This document shows positions 35,014-44,771 of a stretch of DNA of 64,000 nt, piece after piece (the stretch's first letter is position 1; every line of letters begins with the position of its first letter). The notes below the pieces were generated by a model. That model was not told the origin of the DNA, made no database searches, and was given only the letters and a program-made list of their open reading frames with translations. Location: assembly GCA_029202445.1 (NCBI GenBank), contig CP119321.1, forward strand, positions 1,116,001 to 1,180,000, given 5' to 3'. The translations under genes and the position numbers were made by a program. The stretch is from Candidatus Microbacterium phytovorans. Lineage in GTDB: Bacteria; Actinomycetota; Actinomycetes; Actinomycetales; Microbacteriaceae.

Positions 35014-35861
35014 CGGGCGGTGAGCTGTACGACCGGTGCGCGCGCGATGCCGCAGCGGCCGTCATCGCGAACTACTCGACGTCCTTCGCGCTCGCGACGC
35101 GTCTCCTCGGACCGCGCGTACGCCCCCAGGTGCGCGAGATCTACGCGCTGGTCCGTGTGGCCGACGAGATCGTCGATGGCGCCGCTGAGGCCGCCGGTCT
35201 CGACCGCGATCAGCAACGTGTACTCCTGGACGCCTTGGAGACCGAGACCCTCGCGGCCATAGACCGCGGATTCAGTGTCGACCTCATCGTTCATGCATTC
35301 GCCACGACGGCTCGCTCCTGCGGCATCGGCGAAGACCTCATCCGTCCGTTCTTCTCGTCGATGCGCACCGATCTCGACCTCGCCGCGCACGACGCGGCAT
35401 CCCACGAGTCCTACGTCTACGGTTCCGCCGAGGTGGTCGGCCTCATGTGCCTGCAGGTGTTCGTCAACGCAGGTTCCCCGGTACCGCGCGCCCCCGACGC
35501 GCGCCTGGTCGAGGGTGCCAGACGGCTGGGAGCCGCCTTCCAGGACATCAACTTCCTGCGCGACCAGGCAGACGACTCCGAGCGCCTGGGCCGGGACTAT
35601 CTCGGGATCGGCGGGACGACCGACCGAGCCACCGTGCTCAAGCGCATCGATCGCGACCTCGACGCCGCGGCCGCCGTGATCCCCGAGCTGCCACGGGATT
35701 GCCGACGCGCCGTCACGACAGCCCACGGCCTGTTCAGAGAGCTCGCCATACGTCTGCGCGACTCGGACGAGAACGTGCGCGTCAGCGTTCCCCGCACCGT
35801 CAAGGCACGGATCGCCGCTCGGGCGATCGCGGGCCGCGCACCCCGGAGGTCTCCCTCATGA
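35010..35861 (+). CDS. crtB: Phytoene synthase
   Basis: A 283-residue squalene/phytoene synthase joining two GGPP to phytoene. Motifs: YSTSFALATRLL near residue 22, the first Asp-rich YALVRVADEIVDG (~45-57), and the second QDINFLRDQADD (~175-186), with an RLGRDYLG segment following. GTG 35010 overlaps crtE; the stop overlaps crtI by 4 nt. The ribosome site is weak, consistent with coupling to crtE translation. Confidence 0.95.
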   Translation: MTGGELYDRCARDAAAAVIANYSTSFALATRLLGPRVRPQVREIYALVRVADEIVDGAAEAAGLDRDQQRVLLDALETETLAAIDRGFSVDLIVHAFATTARSCGIGEDLIRPFFSSMRTDLDLAAHDAASHESYVYGSAEVVGLMCLQVFVNAGSPVPRAPDARLVEGARRLGAAFQDINFLRDQADDSERLGRDYLGIGGTTDRATVLKRIDRDLDAAAAVIPELPRDCRRAVTTAHGLFRELAIRLRDSDENVRVSVPRTVKARIAARAIAGRAPRRSPS

Positions 35862-37420
35862 GCCGCACAGCGACGATCATCGGCGGTGGCATCGCGGGGC
35901 TCGCGACCGCAGCCCTTCTCGCGGAGGACGGCTGGTCGGTCACGCTCTTCGAGGCCCGCGACGACGTCGGCGGGCGCGCGGGCAGCTGGACGCGCGATGG
36001 ATTCCGCTTCGATACCGGCCCGAGCTGGTACCTCATGCCCGAGGTGTTCGATCACTTCTTCGCCCTGCTGGGCACGAGCTCTGAGGCCGAGCTCGATCTC
36101 GTGCCCCTGACCCCCGCATACCGCGTGTACGCGCAGCCCGACGGCGAGGGCCCCGGTGACCGCGTCGACGTCGTCACGGGCCGGGACGCCGTGCGGGAAC
36201 TGTTCGAGTCGCGCGAACCCGGCTCGGGTCCGCGCCTGGATGCGTATCTCGACTCCGCGGCGGACGCGTACGACCTGGCGGTGTCGCAGTTCCTGTACGA
36301 CACCTACGCCTCGACCGAGGGCCTGCGCGACCGTCGGGTGCTGTCGCAGTTGGGGCGCCTCGCACCGCTGCTGTTGCGGCCCCTCGCGTCGCACGTCGCC
36401 CGGTTCTTCTCCGACCCCGTGCTGCGCCAGATCCTGGGCTACCCGGCGGTCTTCCTGGGCGCCTCGCCGTTCGACGCGCCGAGTCTCTACCACCTGATGT
36501 CGCACCTCGATCTCGATGACGGCGTGCAGTACCCCCGCGGTGGCTTCACGGAGGTGATCGCGGCGATAGAGCGGTTGGCCCGCGCCCGCGGTGTCGACAT
36601 CCGTACGAACGCCGCAGTCGACGAGATCCTCGTCGAGAACCGATCGGCGACGGGGGTCAGGCTTGCCGACGGGCACGTCCACCTCTCCGACATCGTCGTC
36701 TCCGGCGCCGACCTCCACCACACCGAGACGGCCCTCCTGCCCGCCGCGCACCGCGCCTACCCCGAACGGTGGTGGCGACGCCGCAAGCCCGGCCCCGGCG
36801 CCCTGCTGCTCCTTCTCGGGGTAGACGGAGACCTCCCGGAGCTGGAGCACCACACGCTGTTGTTCGCCCGCGACTGGGAGAAGAACTTCGGCGACATCTA
36901 CGGTGCGCAGACGCGTATTCCCGAACCGGCATCCCTGTACGTGTGCCGTCCGTCGGCGACCGATGACACCGTGGCGCCCGCGGGATCGGAGAACCTGTTC
37001 GTCCTGGTTCCGATTCCCGCCGACCCCGCACTCGGTCACGGCGGCGTCGATCGCGGCGGCGACGCGCGCGTGGAAGAGATGGCCGATCGGGTCATCGATC
37101 AGATCGCACAGTGGGCCGGCATCCCTGATCTCGCCGCCCGCGTCCGCGTGCGTCGCACGATCATGCCCGCCGACTTCGAGCAGGATCTGCATGCGTGGCG
37201 CGGCGGGGCGCTCGGGCTGTCGCACACGCTCACTCAGAGCGCGATCTTCCGCCCCCGCAACGCGTCGTCGAAGGTCGCCGACCTCTACTACGCCGGCTCG
37301 ACGGTGCTGCCCGGCATCGGGCTTCCCATGTGCCTCATCTCGGCGGAACTCGTGGTCAAGCGCCTCCGCGGCGACCGCGGAGCCGGGCGACTTCCCGTGC
37401 CGGCGCGGGCGGAGGACTGA
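35858..37420 (+). CDS. crtI: Phytoene desaturase (CrtI)
   Basis: A 520-residue FAD-dependent desaturase turning phytoene into lycopene in four steps. The N-terminal Rossmann motif GGGIAGLATAALLAEDGWSVTLFEARDDVGGR is intact, followed by DTGPSWYLMPEVF; the C-terminal LYYAGSTVLPGIGLPMCLISAEL is the CrtI signature. ATG 35858 has GGAGG 8 nt upstream and overlaps crtB. Length matches bacterial CrtI. Confidence 0.96.
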   Translation: MSRTATIIGGGIAGLATAALLAEDGWSVTLFEARDDVGGRAGSWTRDGFRFDTGPSWYLMPEVFDHFFALLGTSSEAELDLVPLTPAYRVYAQPDGEGPGDRVDVVTGRDAVRELFESREPGSGPRLDAYLDSAADAYDLAVSQFLYDTYASTEGLRDRRVLSQLGRLAPLLLRPLASHVARFFSDPVLRQILGYPAVFLGASPFDAPSLYHLMSHLDLDDGVQYPRGGFTEVIAAIERLARARGVDIRTNAAVDEILVENRSATGVRLADGHVHLSDIVVSGADLHHTETALLPAAHRAYPERWWRRRKPGPGALLLLLGVDGDLPELEHHTLLFARDWEKNFGDIYGAQTRIPEPASLYVCRPSATDDTVAPAGSENLFVLVPIPADPALGHGGVDRGGDARVEEMADRVIDQIAQWAGIPDLAARVRVRRTIMPADFEQDLHAWRGGALGLSHTLTQSAIFRPRNASSKVADLYYAGSTVLPGIGLPMCLISAELVVKRLRGDRGAGRLPVPARAED

Positions 37421-37421
37421 C

Positions 37422-37760
37422 GTGCCCGGACTGTACCTGGCGTGCCTGCTCGTGTCCGCCACCGGACTCGCGCTGCTCGACGCGCGCTTCCGGCTCGTAC
37501 TGTGGTCGGCGGGCGCCGGTCGCGCTGCGGCGGCGATCGCCCTCGGAACGGCCTTCTTCCTCGCGTGGGATGCCGTCGGCATCGCCGCGGGGGTGTTCGT
37601 CAAGGGCGACAGCCCTCTCCTGCTGGGTTGGGACCTCGCCCCCCACCTTCCGGTGGAGGAACCGGTCTTCCTGGCCTTCCTCTGCTACCTGGCCCTCCTC
37701 GTACACGGGGCCGTGAGCCGGCGTCAGGAGCGGATGCGGGTCGCGGACGAGAAGGCGTGA
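37422..37760 (+). CDS. crtYe: C50 carotenoid cyclase subunit (CrtYe-like)
   Basis: A 112-residue membrane protein with three hydrophobic helices, matching the small heterodimeric lycopene/C50-carotenoid cyclase subunits (CrtYc/CrtYe). The PVEEPVFLAFLCYLALL stretch (~residues 76-92) is the family signature. GTG 37422 has GGAGG 6 nt upstream, immediately after crtI. It should function with the next gene product. Epsilon versus gamma ring specificity cannot be read by eye. Confidence 0.88.
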   Translation: MPGLYLACLLVSATGLALLDARFRLVLWSAGAGRAAAAIALGTAFFLAWDAVGIAAGVFVKGDSPLLLGWDLAPHLPVEEPVFLAFLCYLALLVHGAVSRRQERMRVADEKA

Positions 37761-38062
37761 TGTACGGCGTGATCGTGCTGCCGTTCGTCGCGGTGACGAT
37801 CGCCGTGACCCTCGCCACCCTGCGGATGCCGCACTTCCCCGCTCGCATGGCGGGGTCCGGCATCGCCGCGGCCGTGCTGCTGATACTCACCGCCGTCTTC
37901 GACAATGTCATGATCGCGGCGGGCCTCTTCACCTACCCGGAGCATCTCATCAGCGGGGTGCGCATCGGCCTCGCACCCATCGAAGACTTCTCCTACCCGC
38001 TCTGCGCCGCGTTCCTCGTGCCCGCGGTGCGCACTCTCCTCGAACGGCGGCGCGTCTCATGA
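37760..38062 (+). CDS. crtYf: C50 carotenoid cyclase subunit (CrtYf-like)
   Basis: A 100-residue membrane protein with three helices, second subunit of the heterodimeric cyclase. AVFDNVMIAAGLFTYPE (~residues 45-61) and IEDFSYPLCAAFLVP (~residues 74-88) are typical. Its ATG overlaps the crtYe stop by one base and its stop overlaps crtEb by four, so the whole cyclase-elongase segment is translationally coupled. Confidence 0.88.
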   Translation: MYGVIVLPFVAVTIAVTLATLRMPHFPARMAGSGIAAAVLLILTAVFDNVMIAAGLFTYPEHLISGVRIGLAPIEDFSYPLCAAFLVPAVRTLLERRRVS

Positions 38063-38925
38063 CCGGAACCCTGCGGCAGCTCCTTCTCGCGTCGAGACCC
38101 GTCAGCTGGATCAACACCGCGTACCCGTTCGCGGCGGCGTACCTGCTTTCCACGCGACAGATCGACGCCACGCTCATCGTCGGCACGATCTTCTTCCTGG
38201 TGCCCTACAACCTCGCGATGTACGGCATCAACGATGTGTTCGACTACGAATCCGATCTCCGCAATCCCCGTAAGGGGGGCGCACAGGGGTCGGTCCTCGA
38301 CCGACGCTTCCATCGTGTCACGTTGTGGGCCTCTGCGATCGCATCCTTGCCCTTCTTCGTCTACCTCGCCATCGTCGGCTCACCGGCGTCGTGGCTCGTC
38401 CTCGCACTCAGCCTCTTCTTCGTCGTGTTCTATTCCGCTCCCCCGCTCCGGCTCAAGGAGCGACCCGTAGCCGACTCGATCACGAGCAGCATCCACTTCT
38501 TCTCCCCCGCCGTCTACGCTCTCGTGCTCGCCGGTGCGACCTGGACCTGGCCGCTCGTCGCGGTCATCGCCGCGTTCGCGCTATGGGGCGTGGCCTCCCA
38601 CGCGTTCGGTGCGGTGCAGGACATCGTCGCCGACCGGGAGGCGGGCATCGCCTCCGTCGCCACAGTCCTGGGGGCCCGACCGACCGTCCGGCTCGCGCTG
38701 GGCTGCTACGCCGCCGCCGGACTCGTCGTCCTCGGCGCGGCCTGGCCCGGCCCGTTCGCGGCCCTGCTGGTGATCCCCTACCTCGTTGCCGTGTGGCCGT
38801 ATCGTCATCTCGCCGACGCGGACTGCGCCGCAGCGACCACGGGGTGGCGCCGCTTCCTATGGATCAATCAGCTGACCGGCTTCGGCGTGACGCTCCTGCT
38901 CATCTGGTGGTGGTTCGTCGCCTGA
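38059..38925 (+). CDS. crtEb: Lycopene elongase / UbiA-type prenyltransferase
   Basis: A 288-residue UbiA-superfamily prenyltransferase that adds two C5 units to lycopene, giving the C50 skeleton. About eight membrane helices are seen. The Asp-rich active-site motif is YGINDVFDYESD (~residues 55-66), with a second Asp motif in AVQDIVADREAGI (~188-200). It closes the operon, whose gene set (crtE-B-I-Ye-Yf-Eb) is that of decaprenoxanthin-type pigment producers. A strong hairpin follows. Confidence 0.92.
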   Translation: MTGTLRQLLLASRPVSWINTAYPFAAAYLLSTRQIDATLIVGTIFFLVPYNLAMYGINDVFDYESDLRNPRKGGAQGSVLDRRFHRVTLWASAIASLPFFVYLAIVGSPASWLVLALSLFFVVFYSAPPLRLKERPVADSITSSIHFFSPAVYALVLAGATWTWPLVAVIAAFALWGVASHAFGAVQDIVADREAGIASVATVLGARPTVRLALGCYAAAGLVVLGAAWPGPFAALLVIPYLVAVWPYRHLADADCAAATTGWRRFLWINQLTGFGVTLLLIWWWFVA

Positions 38926-38982
38926 TGCCGCAGTGGCCCTGACACCGCGCCGGCCTCACGCTTCGACGGCGCTGCGCATACG

Positions 38983-39021
38983 CCGACGGGCGGGTCCCCC
39001 ATGGAGGAACCCGCCCGTCGG
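38983..39021. terminator. Bidirectional hairpin between crtEb and UPF0182 gene
   Basis: CCGACGGGCGGGT (38983-38995) pairs perfectly with ACCCGCCCGTCGG (39009-39021), 13 bp with a 13-nt loop, placed between convergent genes. No long T-tract, so efficiency is uncertain. Confidence 0.7.
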
Positions 39022-39035
39022 ATCGTCTCGTGTCG

Positions 39036-41945
39036 TCAGTCGCCGCTCAGCGCGAGCAGCCGCTCGACGGCATCCGTGAGCTTCTTGTCGGCCTCGGCGA
39101 AGGCCGTGAGGTCTCCCGCCTTCAGTGCCGCGTCCCGCTCCTCCATCGCCGTGCGGGCGGCCGCCAGCGCCTGCTCGAGCGAATCGCCGTTCTGGCCGCC
39201 GGTGCCGGGATCGGTACCCGGCGTCTCGCTCGGCGACGGAGTCGGTGTCGGCGTCGGCGTCACGTCTCCGTCGCCGGTGCTGGCACCGGAATCTCCGCCG
39301 AAGATCTCGTCGAGCGCCTCCTGCAGCGTGTCTTCGAAGGCAACCTTGTCACCGAAGGCGACGAGGATCTTCCGGAGCGCCGGCAGCTGGGTTCCGCTGG
39401 AGGCCTGCACGAAGACGGGCTGCACGTAGAGCAGACCGCCGCCGACCGGCAGCGTCAGCAGGTTGCCGTTGAGTACCTCGGACTGCCCCTGCTTCAGCAG
39501 GTTCACCTGCGAGGAGATCTCCTGGTTCGAGTTGAAGGTGTTCTGCACCTGACCCGGGCCCGGCACGCTCACGTCGGCACTGATCTCCAGCATCCGCAGC
39601 TTGCCGTACCCCTCGCCCTTCACGCCCTTCTCCGACCCGGCGTTCGCATCGACGGCCAAATAGCCCATCAGCACGTTCCTCGACCCCTCGCCCTCGGAGG
39701 CAGGGATGAACGACGAGAACATCGAGTACGACGGAGCGTCCTGCCCCGGCATCTGCATCGTCAGGTAGTACGGAGGCTGGAGCACATCGCGGTTGGACAC
39801 CGGGTCGTTCGGCGTCTTCCACGCGTTGTCGCGCGCGTAGAACGAGGCTGCGTCGTCGACGTGGTAGGTGCCGAGCATGGCGCGCTGCACCTTGAAGAGG
39901 TCGCTCGGGTAGCGCACGTGGCTCATCAGATCGCCGGACATCTCCGAGATGGGCTTGAGCGTGTTCGGATACACGTTCTGCCACGCCTTGAGCAGCGGGT
40001 CGGTCTCGTCCCACGCGTACAGCGTGACGGAGCCGTCGTACGCGTCGACGGTCGCCTTCACGGAGTTGCGGATGTAGTTGATGTCGTCGAGCGCGACGCG
40101 CGCGGCGGTTGTCGTCGTGTCGCTGATGGCCTGACGGAGGCTCACGATCGACGAGTACGGGTAGTTCGCACTCAGCGTGTACCCGTCGACGATCCAGACG
40201 ATCCGGCCGTCGACGATCGACGGGTACGGGTCGTTGTCGAGCTCGAGGTACGGTGCCGCCTTCTGCACACGCGTCAGCGGATCGCGGTCGTAGAGGATCT
40301 GCGACTTCTCGTTGACGGCATCCGAGAAGAGGATGTCGGTCGACTGGAACTTCAGGGAGTAGATGAGCCGGTTGAAGATGCCACCGATCTCCGGCCCACC
40401 GTCGCCCGAGAAGGTCGTCTTCGTCTGCGCCGCGCCCTCGTCGGTGCCGCGCGGGTAGTCCAGCTCGATGTCGTCCGTACCCTCGGGCGCGCCGACGATC
40501 GAGTAGGTGGGCGACGACTCGCCGAAGTAGATCCGCGGCTCGTACTTCTCCTGCGACGTCAGCACGCCCGAAGCCGGGATTCCACGCTCGAGGAAGACGG
40601 GGTCGCCGTCGGGCGTGCGGTCGTTACCCTTTGCCGCGACCATGCCGTAGCCGTGGGTGTAGACGAGCGTCGTGTTGTACCACGATGCCGCCTGACCGAG
40701 CTGGGAGAGGTTGAGCTCACGCACGGCCGTGACCGTGTCCTGCGACTTGCCGTCGATCTCGTACCGGTCGACGTCGAGCGCCTCGGGGAACTGGTAGTAC
40801 GACCGGTACTGCTCCAGCTGACGCACCGTCGGCGGGATGATCGCCGGGTCCATGATGCGGATGGACGAGGTGGTCTCGGCATCCTCGCGCAACTGGCCGG
40901 ACTCCACCGTGGTGCGCGCGGTGTAGTCCTCCTTCTCGAGGCCGTCGATGCCGTACGCGGCCTTCGTCGCGTCGATGTTGCGCTGGTAGTAGGTGCTCTC
41001 GAGGCGCTCCTGGTTGGGGATCACCTGGAACTGGTTGACGAACCACGGGTACGCGACGCCCACGACGAGCGACGACACGATGAGAAGACCGGTCGCGATG
41101 AGCGGGAAACGCCAGCGACCGATGATCGCCGTGACGAAGAACAGCGCGGCGACGATCGCCGCGACGATCGAGAGGATCGCAAGCCCGGGGATGATCGCGT
41201 TCACATCGGTGTAGCCGGCGCCGGTGATGCGATCGTTCTGGGCGAGGAGCGTCTTGTAGCGGTCGAGCCAGATGCTGACCGCCTGCACCGCGAGGTAGAG
41301 ACCCGCCAGCACGGCGAGCTGGATACGCGCCGACTTCGAGATCCGAAGCTCGCGCTGGCCGACGCGAACGGCACCGTAGAGGTAGGCGACGACGGCGGTG
41401 ACAGCGAGGCACACGAGCAGAACGGCTGACGCGAAGCCGAGAACGGAGCTGTAGAACGGGAGCTCGAAGAGATAGAAGCCGGTGTCCAGACCGAACTGCG
41501 GGTCGGCCTTCCCCGTGGAAACGCGGTTCAGCCACAGCCACACCGTCTCCCACTGGGCCGACGCGGCGAAGCCGGAGAAGAACCCGAAGAAGACCGGGAT
41601 TCCCCACATCGCGAGACGGCGCAGCGGCTCGACCACCTCCTGGTAGTGGTCGAGTTGCGAGGTGAGCCGGGCGTACACCGGCCGTAGTCGGTAGGCGAGC
41701 TGGATGGCCACGAAGACGGGGATCGCCATGGCGGCGAAGCCGATGACGAACATGGTCACGCGCGCGGTCCACTGCGTCACGAGGACGCTGTCGAACCCGA
41801 GCTGCTCGTACCACAGCCAGTCGGCGAAGAGGCTCGCGAAGGTGAAGAACGCCACCACGAGGGCGGCGATCACCGCGAGGGTGATGCCGACGGCGCGGCG
41901 GAGCGGACTGGGCGTGGCCTGGTTCGGCGCTGAGGTCGTGGTCAC
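39036..41945 (-). CDS. UPF0182 family large membrane protein
   Basis: A 969-residue protein of the actinobacterial UPF0182 family (Rv3193c-like). Seven membrane helices fill residues ~15-310, with short loops such as FADWLWYEQLGFDSV. The remaining ~600 residues form a large extracytoplasmic domain, followed by a Thr/Pro-rich linker (~870-905) and an acidic coiled-coil-like tail. Function unknown. GTG 41945 lies 6 nt after TAGGAT; the intervening GGAGGG is too close for a normal ribosome site. It is downstream of the Lon/PDZ gene on the same strand, an association conserved in actinobacteria. Confidence 0.93.
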   Translation of the reverse strand: MTTTSAPNQATPSPLRRAVGITLAVIAALVVAFFTFASLFADWLWYEQLGFDSVLVTQWTARVTMFVIGFAAMAIPVFVAIQLAYRLRPVYARLTSQLDHYQEVVEPLRRLAMWGIPVFFGFFSGFAASAQWETVWLWLNRVSTGKADPQFGLDTGFYLFELPFYSSVLGFASAVLLVCLAVTAVVAYLYGAVRVGQRELRISKSARIQLAVLAGLYLAVQAVSIWLDRYKTLLAQNDRITGAGYTDVNAIIPGLAILSIVAAIVAALFFVTAIIGRWRFPLIATGLLIVSSLVVGVAYPWFVNQFQVIPNQERLESTYYQRNIDATKAAYGIDGLEKEDYTARTTVESGQLREDAETTSSIRIMDPAIIPPTVRQLEQYRSYYQFPEALDVDRYEIDGKSQDTVTAVRELNLSQLGQAASWYNTTLVYTHGYGMVAAKGNDRTPDGDPVFLERGIPASGVLTSQEKYEPRIYFGESSPTYSIVGAPEGTDDIELDYPRGTDEGAAQTKTTFSGDGGPEIGGIFNRLIYSLKFQSTDILFSDAVNEKSQILYDRDPLTRVQKAAPYLELDNDPYPSIVDGRIVWIVDGYTLSANYPYSSIVSLRQAISDTTTTAARVALDDINYIRNSVKATVDAYDGSVTLYAWDETDPLLKAWQNVYPNTLKPISEMSGDLMSHVRYPSDLFKVQRAMLGTYHVDDAASFYARDNAWKTPNDPVSNRDVLQPPYYLTMQMPGQDAPSYSMFSSFIPASEGEGSRNVLMGYLAVDANAGSEKGVKGEGYGKLRMLEISADVSVPGPGQVQNTFNSNQEISSQVNLLKQGQSEVLNGNLLTLPVGGGLLYVQPVFVQASSGTQLPALRKILVAFGDKVAFEDTLQEALDEIFGGDSGASTGDGDVTPTPTPTPSPSETPGTDPGTGGQNGDSLEQALAAARTAMEERDAALKAGDLTAFAEADKKLTDAVERLLALSGD

Positions 41946-41951
41946 CCCTCC

Positions 41952-41957
41952 ATCCTA
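41952..41957 (-). promoter_or_regulatory. -10 box TAGGAT, leaderless UPF0182 promoter
   Basis: Reverse-strand TAGGAT with a 6-nt spacer to GTG 41945. Confidence 0.5.
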
Positions 41958-42042
41958 GGCGCGTGCATTCTGGGTGGATGCCGTGGGGATTCCTCGACTT
42001 CTCCCGGCACCGAGCCGCGACAGGCGACGGTGAGGGCGGGAG

Positions 42043-43161
42043 TCAGCGGCAGGTCGGGAGGGTGTCGAGGTCTCCCCCGTCTCGCAGCGTCGAGAGCACG
42101 TCGAGCGCATCGTCGAGAGTGGCGACCGAGAAGACGCGGAGCCCGGCGGGTACATGGCCGACGACCTCGTTGCAGTTGCTCTCGGGAGCGAGGAAGTAGT
42201 CCGCGCCCGCTCCCGAAGCGCCGTAGAGCTTCTGGCGGATGCCGCCGATCGGCCCGACCGTCCCCGCCGAATCGATCGTTCCGGTTCCCGCGACGTCCAG
42301 GCCCCCGTTGAGCTCCCCCTCGCTGAGGGTGTCGATGATCCCGAGCGCGAACATCATCCCGGCGCTCGGGCCGCCGACGTTGTCGAGCTGGATGGTCACG
42401 TCGATGGGGAACACGTAGTCGTGCAGCGTCGTCACCCCGATGAGCCAGAGCTGCTCGCCGTCGATGTCGGTGCGCCGGGGCTGGATCTCGACGTCCTCCG
42501 TCTTGTCGCCGCGCTCGATGGTCAGCCGGACGGGCGCGCCGTCGGCCGCATTGATGAGGTCGCGGAGCGCGCCGGTATCGGTGACGGCGGTGCCGTCGAC
42601 GGCACGGATGATGTCGTCGGGCTCGAGGATGCCGGTCGCCGCGGAGTCATCGGTGAGCGAGTAGACGCGAACCATCGGCTTCACGTCGTAGCCGAGCTCG
42701 GTGAGCGCCGCGGCCGTCGCCTCCTTCTGCGAGTCGACCATCATCGCCGCACTCTGCTCGTTGCGCTCCTCGGTGGTCTGATCGGCCGGGAAGATGTCGT
42801 CGAGGGGAAGGACCGCACGCGAAGGATCGAACCACGCGAGCGCGAGCTCGAACCACGACGGTGTGCGATCGCGATTGCCGACGACCTGCACCGTGAGGAG
42901 GTCGAGCGAACCGCTCGTCTCGAAGGTGTCGGCGCCGGCCACCGAGATCAGCGGCACCTGGGTGCCGTCGGGTCCCTCCGCCGTCCCGAGCGTGTTGAAG
43001 ACGGGACCGGGCTGCTGGACGACGAACGACGTGGGCAGGACGGTGAGAGCGAGAAGCGCGACGAGGGCGACGGTGACCGCCCAGATGCCCGCGATCGTGG
43101 TGCGCGGCATCCGCCGGCGAGGGGCGCGCACGATGTCGTCGCGTTCATCGAACAGTGCCAC
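42043..43161 (-). CDS. Lon-like PDZ-containing serine protease (YlbL/Rv3194c family)
   Basis: A 372-residue membrane-anchored protease. A transmembrane anchor lies at ~21-44, a PDZ domain at ~155-230 (ATGILEPDDIIRAVDG), and a C-terminal Lon-type proteolytic domain with the Ser266-Lys311 dyad (GGPSAGMM and GGIRQKLYGA). It probably degrades or processes substrates at the outer membrane face. GTG 43161 has GGAAGG 6 nt upstream; a downstream ATG at residue 18 would cut the basic N-terminus. Divergent from the DUF2342 gene. The same neighbours occur in mycobacteria. Confidence 0.93.
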   Translation of the reverse strand: MALFDERDDIVRAPRRRMPRTTIAGIWAVTVALVALLALTVLPTSFVVQQPGPVFNTLGTAEGPDGTQVPLISVAGADTFETSGSLDLLTVQVVGNRDRTPSWFELALAWFDPSRAVLPLDDIFPADQTTEERNEQSAAMMVDSQKEATAAALTELGYDVKPMVRVYSLTDDSAATGILEPDDIIRAVDGTAVTDTGALRDLINAADGAPVRLTIERGDKTEDVEIQPRRTDIDGEQLWLIGVTTLHDYVFPIDVTIQLDNVGGPSAGMMFALGIIDTLSEGELNGGLDVAGTGTIDSAGTVGPIGGIRQKLYGASGAGADYFLAPESNCNEVVGHVPAGLRVFSVATLDDALDVLSTLRDGGDLDTLPTCR

Positions 43162-43285
43162 GTCTGACCTTCCTGGCCGGACGTTCGCCGCCGGCGTACA
43201 CGAGACGGGTCCGAGCCGGACGGGCCGCGAACACGTGCGACTAGCGTAGAACGCGATGTCATCATCCTGCTGAAAGGCGCCTGAC

Positions 43286-44698
43286 ATGACCGACGACGAG
43301 CGACCCGACCCCGACGACTTCGCGGAGATCCTCCGCAATCTGCTCGGCGGGCACGGCGGGTTCGACCCCGAGCAGCTCGAGCAGCTGCGCGGGTTGGGGA
43401 TCGACCCGGCGATGGCCCAGCAGATGATGCGCCAGCTCCAGGGCGCATTCGCCGCCGGCGGCGACGGCGGCATCGACTGGTCGTCGGCGCGCACGCAGGC
43501 ACTGCACTTGGCCAACAAGGACGGGCTGGGGATCACGACCGGCGACCGTCAGGACTTCGATCAGGCGTTCGGCCTCGCAACCCTGTGGCTCAGTGAGGCG
43601 ACGGCCATCTCCGATCTCCCGACGCCCGCTCGAGCGCTCACGCGCGGACAGTGGGTCGAGGCGACGCTCCCCGTGTGGCAGGAGCTCGCCGAGCCGGTAG
43701 CGACCTCGATCGCGGACGCGATGACCGAGGCCATCGGCACGCAGCTCCCGGAGGAGATGCGGGACGTCGCGGCCGGCGCCGGCCGCCTCATGCGGACGGT
43801 CGGCGGCTCGCTCTTCGCCGCGCAGCTGGGAGCGGTGATCGGCGCGCTGTCGCAGGAGGTGGTGTCGGGAGGCGATGTCGGCATCCCGGTGATGCCCGAC
43901 GGGCAAGCCGCCATCCTGCCGCAGAACTTCGCGGACTTCGGGCGCGACCTCGAGATCGACGACGAGCAGCTGGCGTTGTACCTGGCCACCCGCGAACTCG
44001 CCCACGCTCGCCTCTTCCGGCACGCCCGCTGGCTGCGCCTTCACGTCATCTCGCAGGTGACCGAGTTCGCCCGCGGCCTGCACGTCGACACCGACGCTCT
44101 CGAGGAACTCGCGTCGCGCTTCGATCCCTCGGCGCCGGAAGAACTCCGCCAGGCCCTCGAGTCCGGCGCGCTCCTCCCTGCGCGTTCCGAGGCCCAGACG
44201 GCGGCGCTCGCACGGCTGGAGAACCTCCTGGCGACGATCGAAGGATGGGTCGACGTCGTGACGGCGGATGCCACGATCCGGCTGCCCGCCGCCGACCGTA
44301 TCGCCGAGGCGGTACGTCGCCGACGTGCGGTGGGCGGGCCCGCGGAGCGCGCCATGGGTTCGCTGGTCGGACTCGAGCTGCGTCCGAGGCGTTTGCGCGA
44401 GGCGGCCGCCATGTGGCGCGCGGTGACCGACGCTGTGGGCACAGCGGAGCGCGACGCTCTGTGGGACTACCCCGACTTGATGCCTTCTGCCGAGGACATC
44501 GACGATCCTGCCGCTCTCGTGGAGAGGCTGCGTGCGCACGCCCGCGGCGACGCTCCTGTCCGCGACGCGATGGACGACGCCCTCGACGCGCTGCTCGCGG
44601 AGGCCGCCGACGCGGAGGCCGCGCCCGAGCAGGGGGAAGACCGCTCAGACCGGCGCGACTCCGCCGACGACGGCCCGGAAGGTCCGCGGCCCGTCTGA
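43286..44698 (+). CDS. Zinc-dependent metalloprotease family protein (DUF2342)
   Basis: A 470-residue protein of the DUF2342 / zincin-like family (Rv3195-like), sometimes labelled F420-associated. An N-terminal acidic helical region is followed by a helical core; LYLATRELAHARLF (~residues 231-244) is the family's HExxH-like metal-site helix in which the first His is absent, as is usual for this group. The C-terminal ~40 residues are acidic and disordered. ATG 43286 has GAAAGG upstream. True protease activity is unproven. Confidence 0.9.
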   Translation: MTDDERPDPDDFAEILRNLLGGHGGFDPEQLEQLRGLGIDPAMAQQMMRQLQGAFAAGGDGGIDWSSARTQALHLANKDGLGITTGDRQDFDQAFGLATLWLSEATAISDLPTPARALTRGQWVEATLPVWQELAEPVATSIADAMTEAIGTQLPEEMRDVAAGAGRLMRTVGGSLFAAQLGAVIGALSQEVVSGGDVGIPVMPDGQAAILPQNFADFGRDLEIDDEQLALYLATRELAHARLFRHARWLRLHVISQVTEFARGLHVDTDALEELASRFDPSAPEELRQALESGALLPARSEAQTAALARLENLLATIEGWVDVVTADATIRLPAADRIAEAVRRRRAVGGPAERAMGSLVGLELRPRRLREAAAMWRAVTDAVGTAERDALWDYPDLMPSAEDIDDPAALVERLRAHARGDAPVRDAMDDALDALLAEAADAEAAPEQGEDRSDRRDSADDGPEGPRPV

Positions 44699-44759
44699 GC
44701 CCCGCGTCACGCCGACGCGCGTCTGTGGACAGTTCTCGCGACGCACGCACGGGTGCGTC

Positions 44760-44765
44760 GACAAT
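44760..44765 (+). promoter_or_regulatory. -10-like GACAAT before 44772 gene
   Basis: GACAAT with a 6-nt spacer to ATG 44772; no ribosome site is seen. Confidence 0.35.
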
Positions 44766-44771
44766 CGATGG

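Noticed and set aside
42043-43536. Longer Lon/PDZ protein starting at 43536
   Set aside because: The extra ~125 residues are antisense to the DUF2342 gene; GTG 43161 has a proper ribosome site and membrane anchor spacing.
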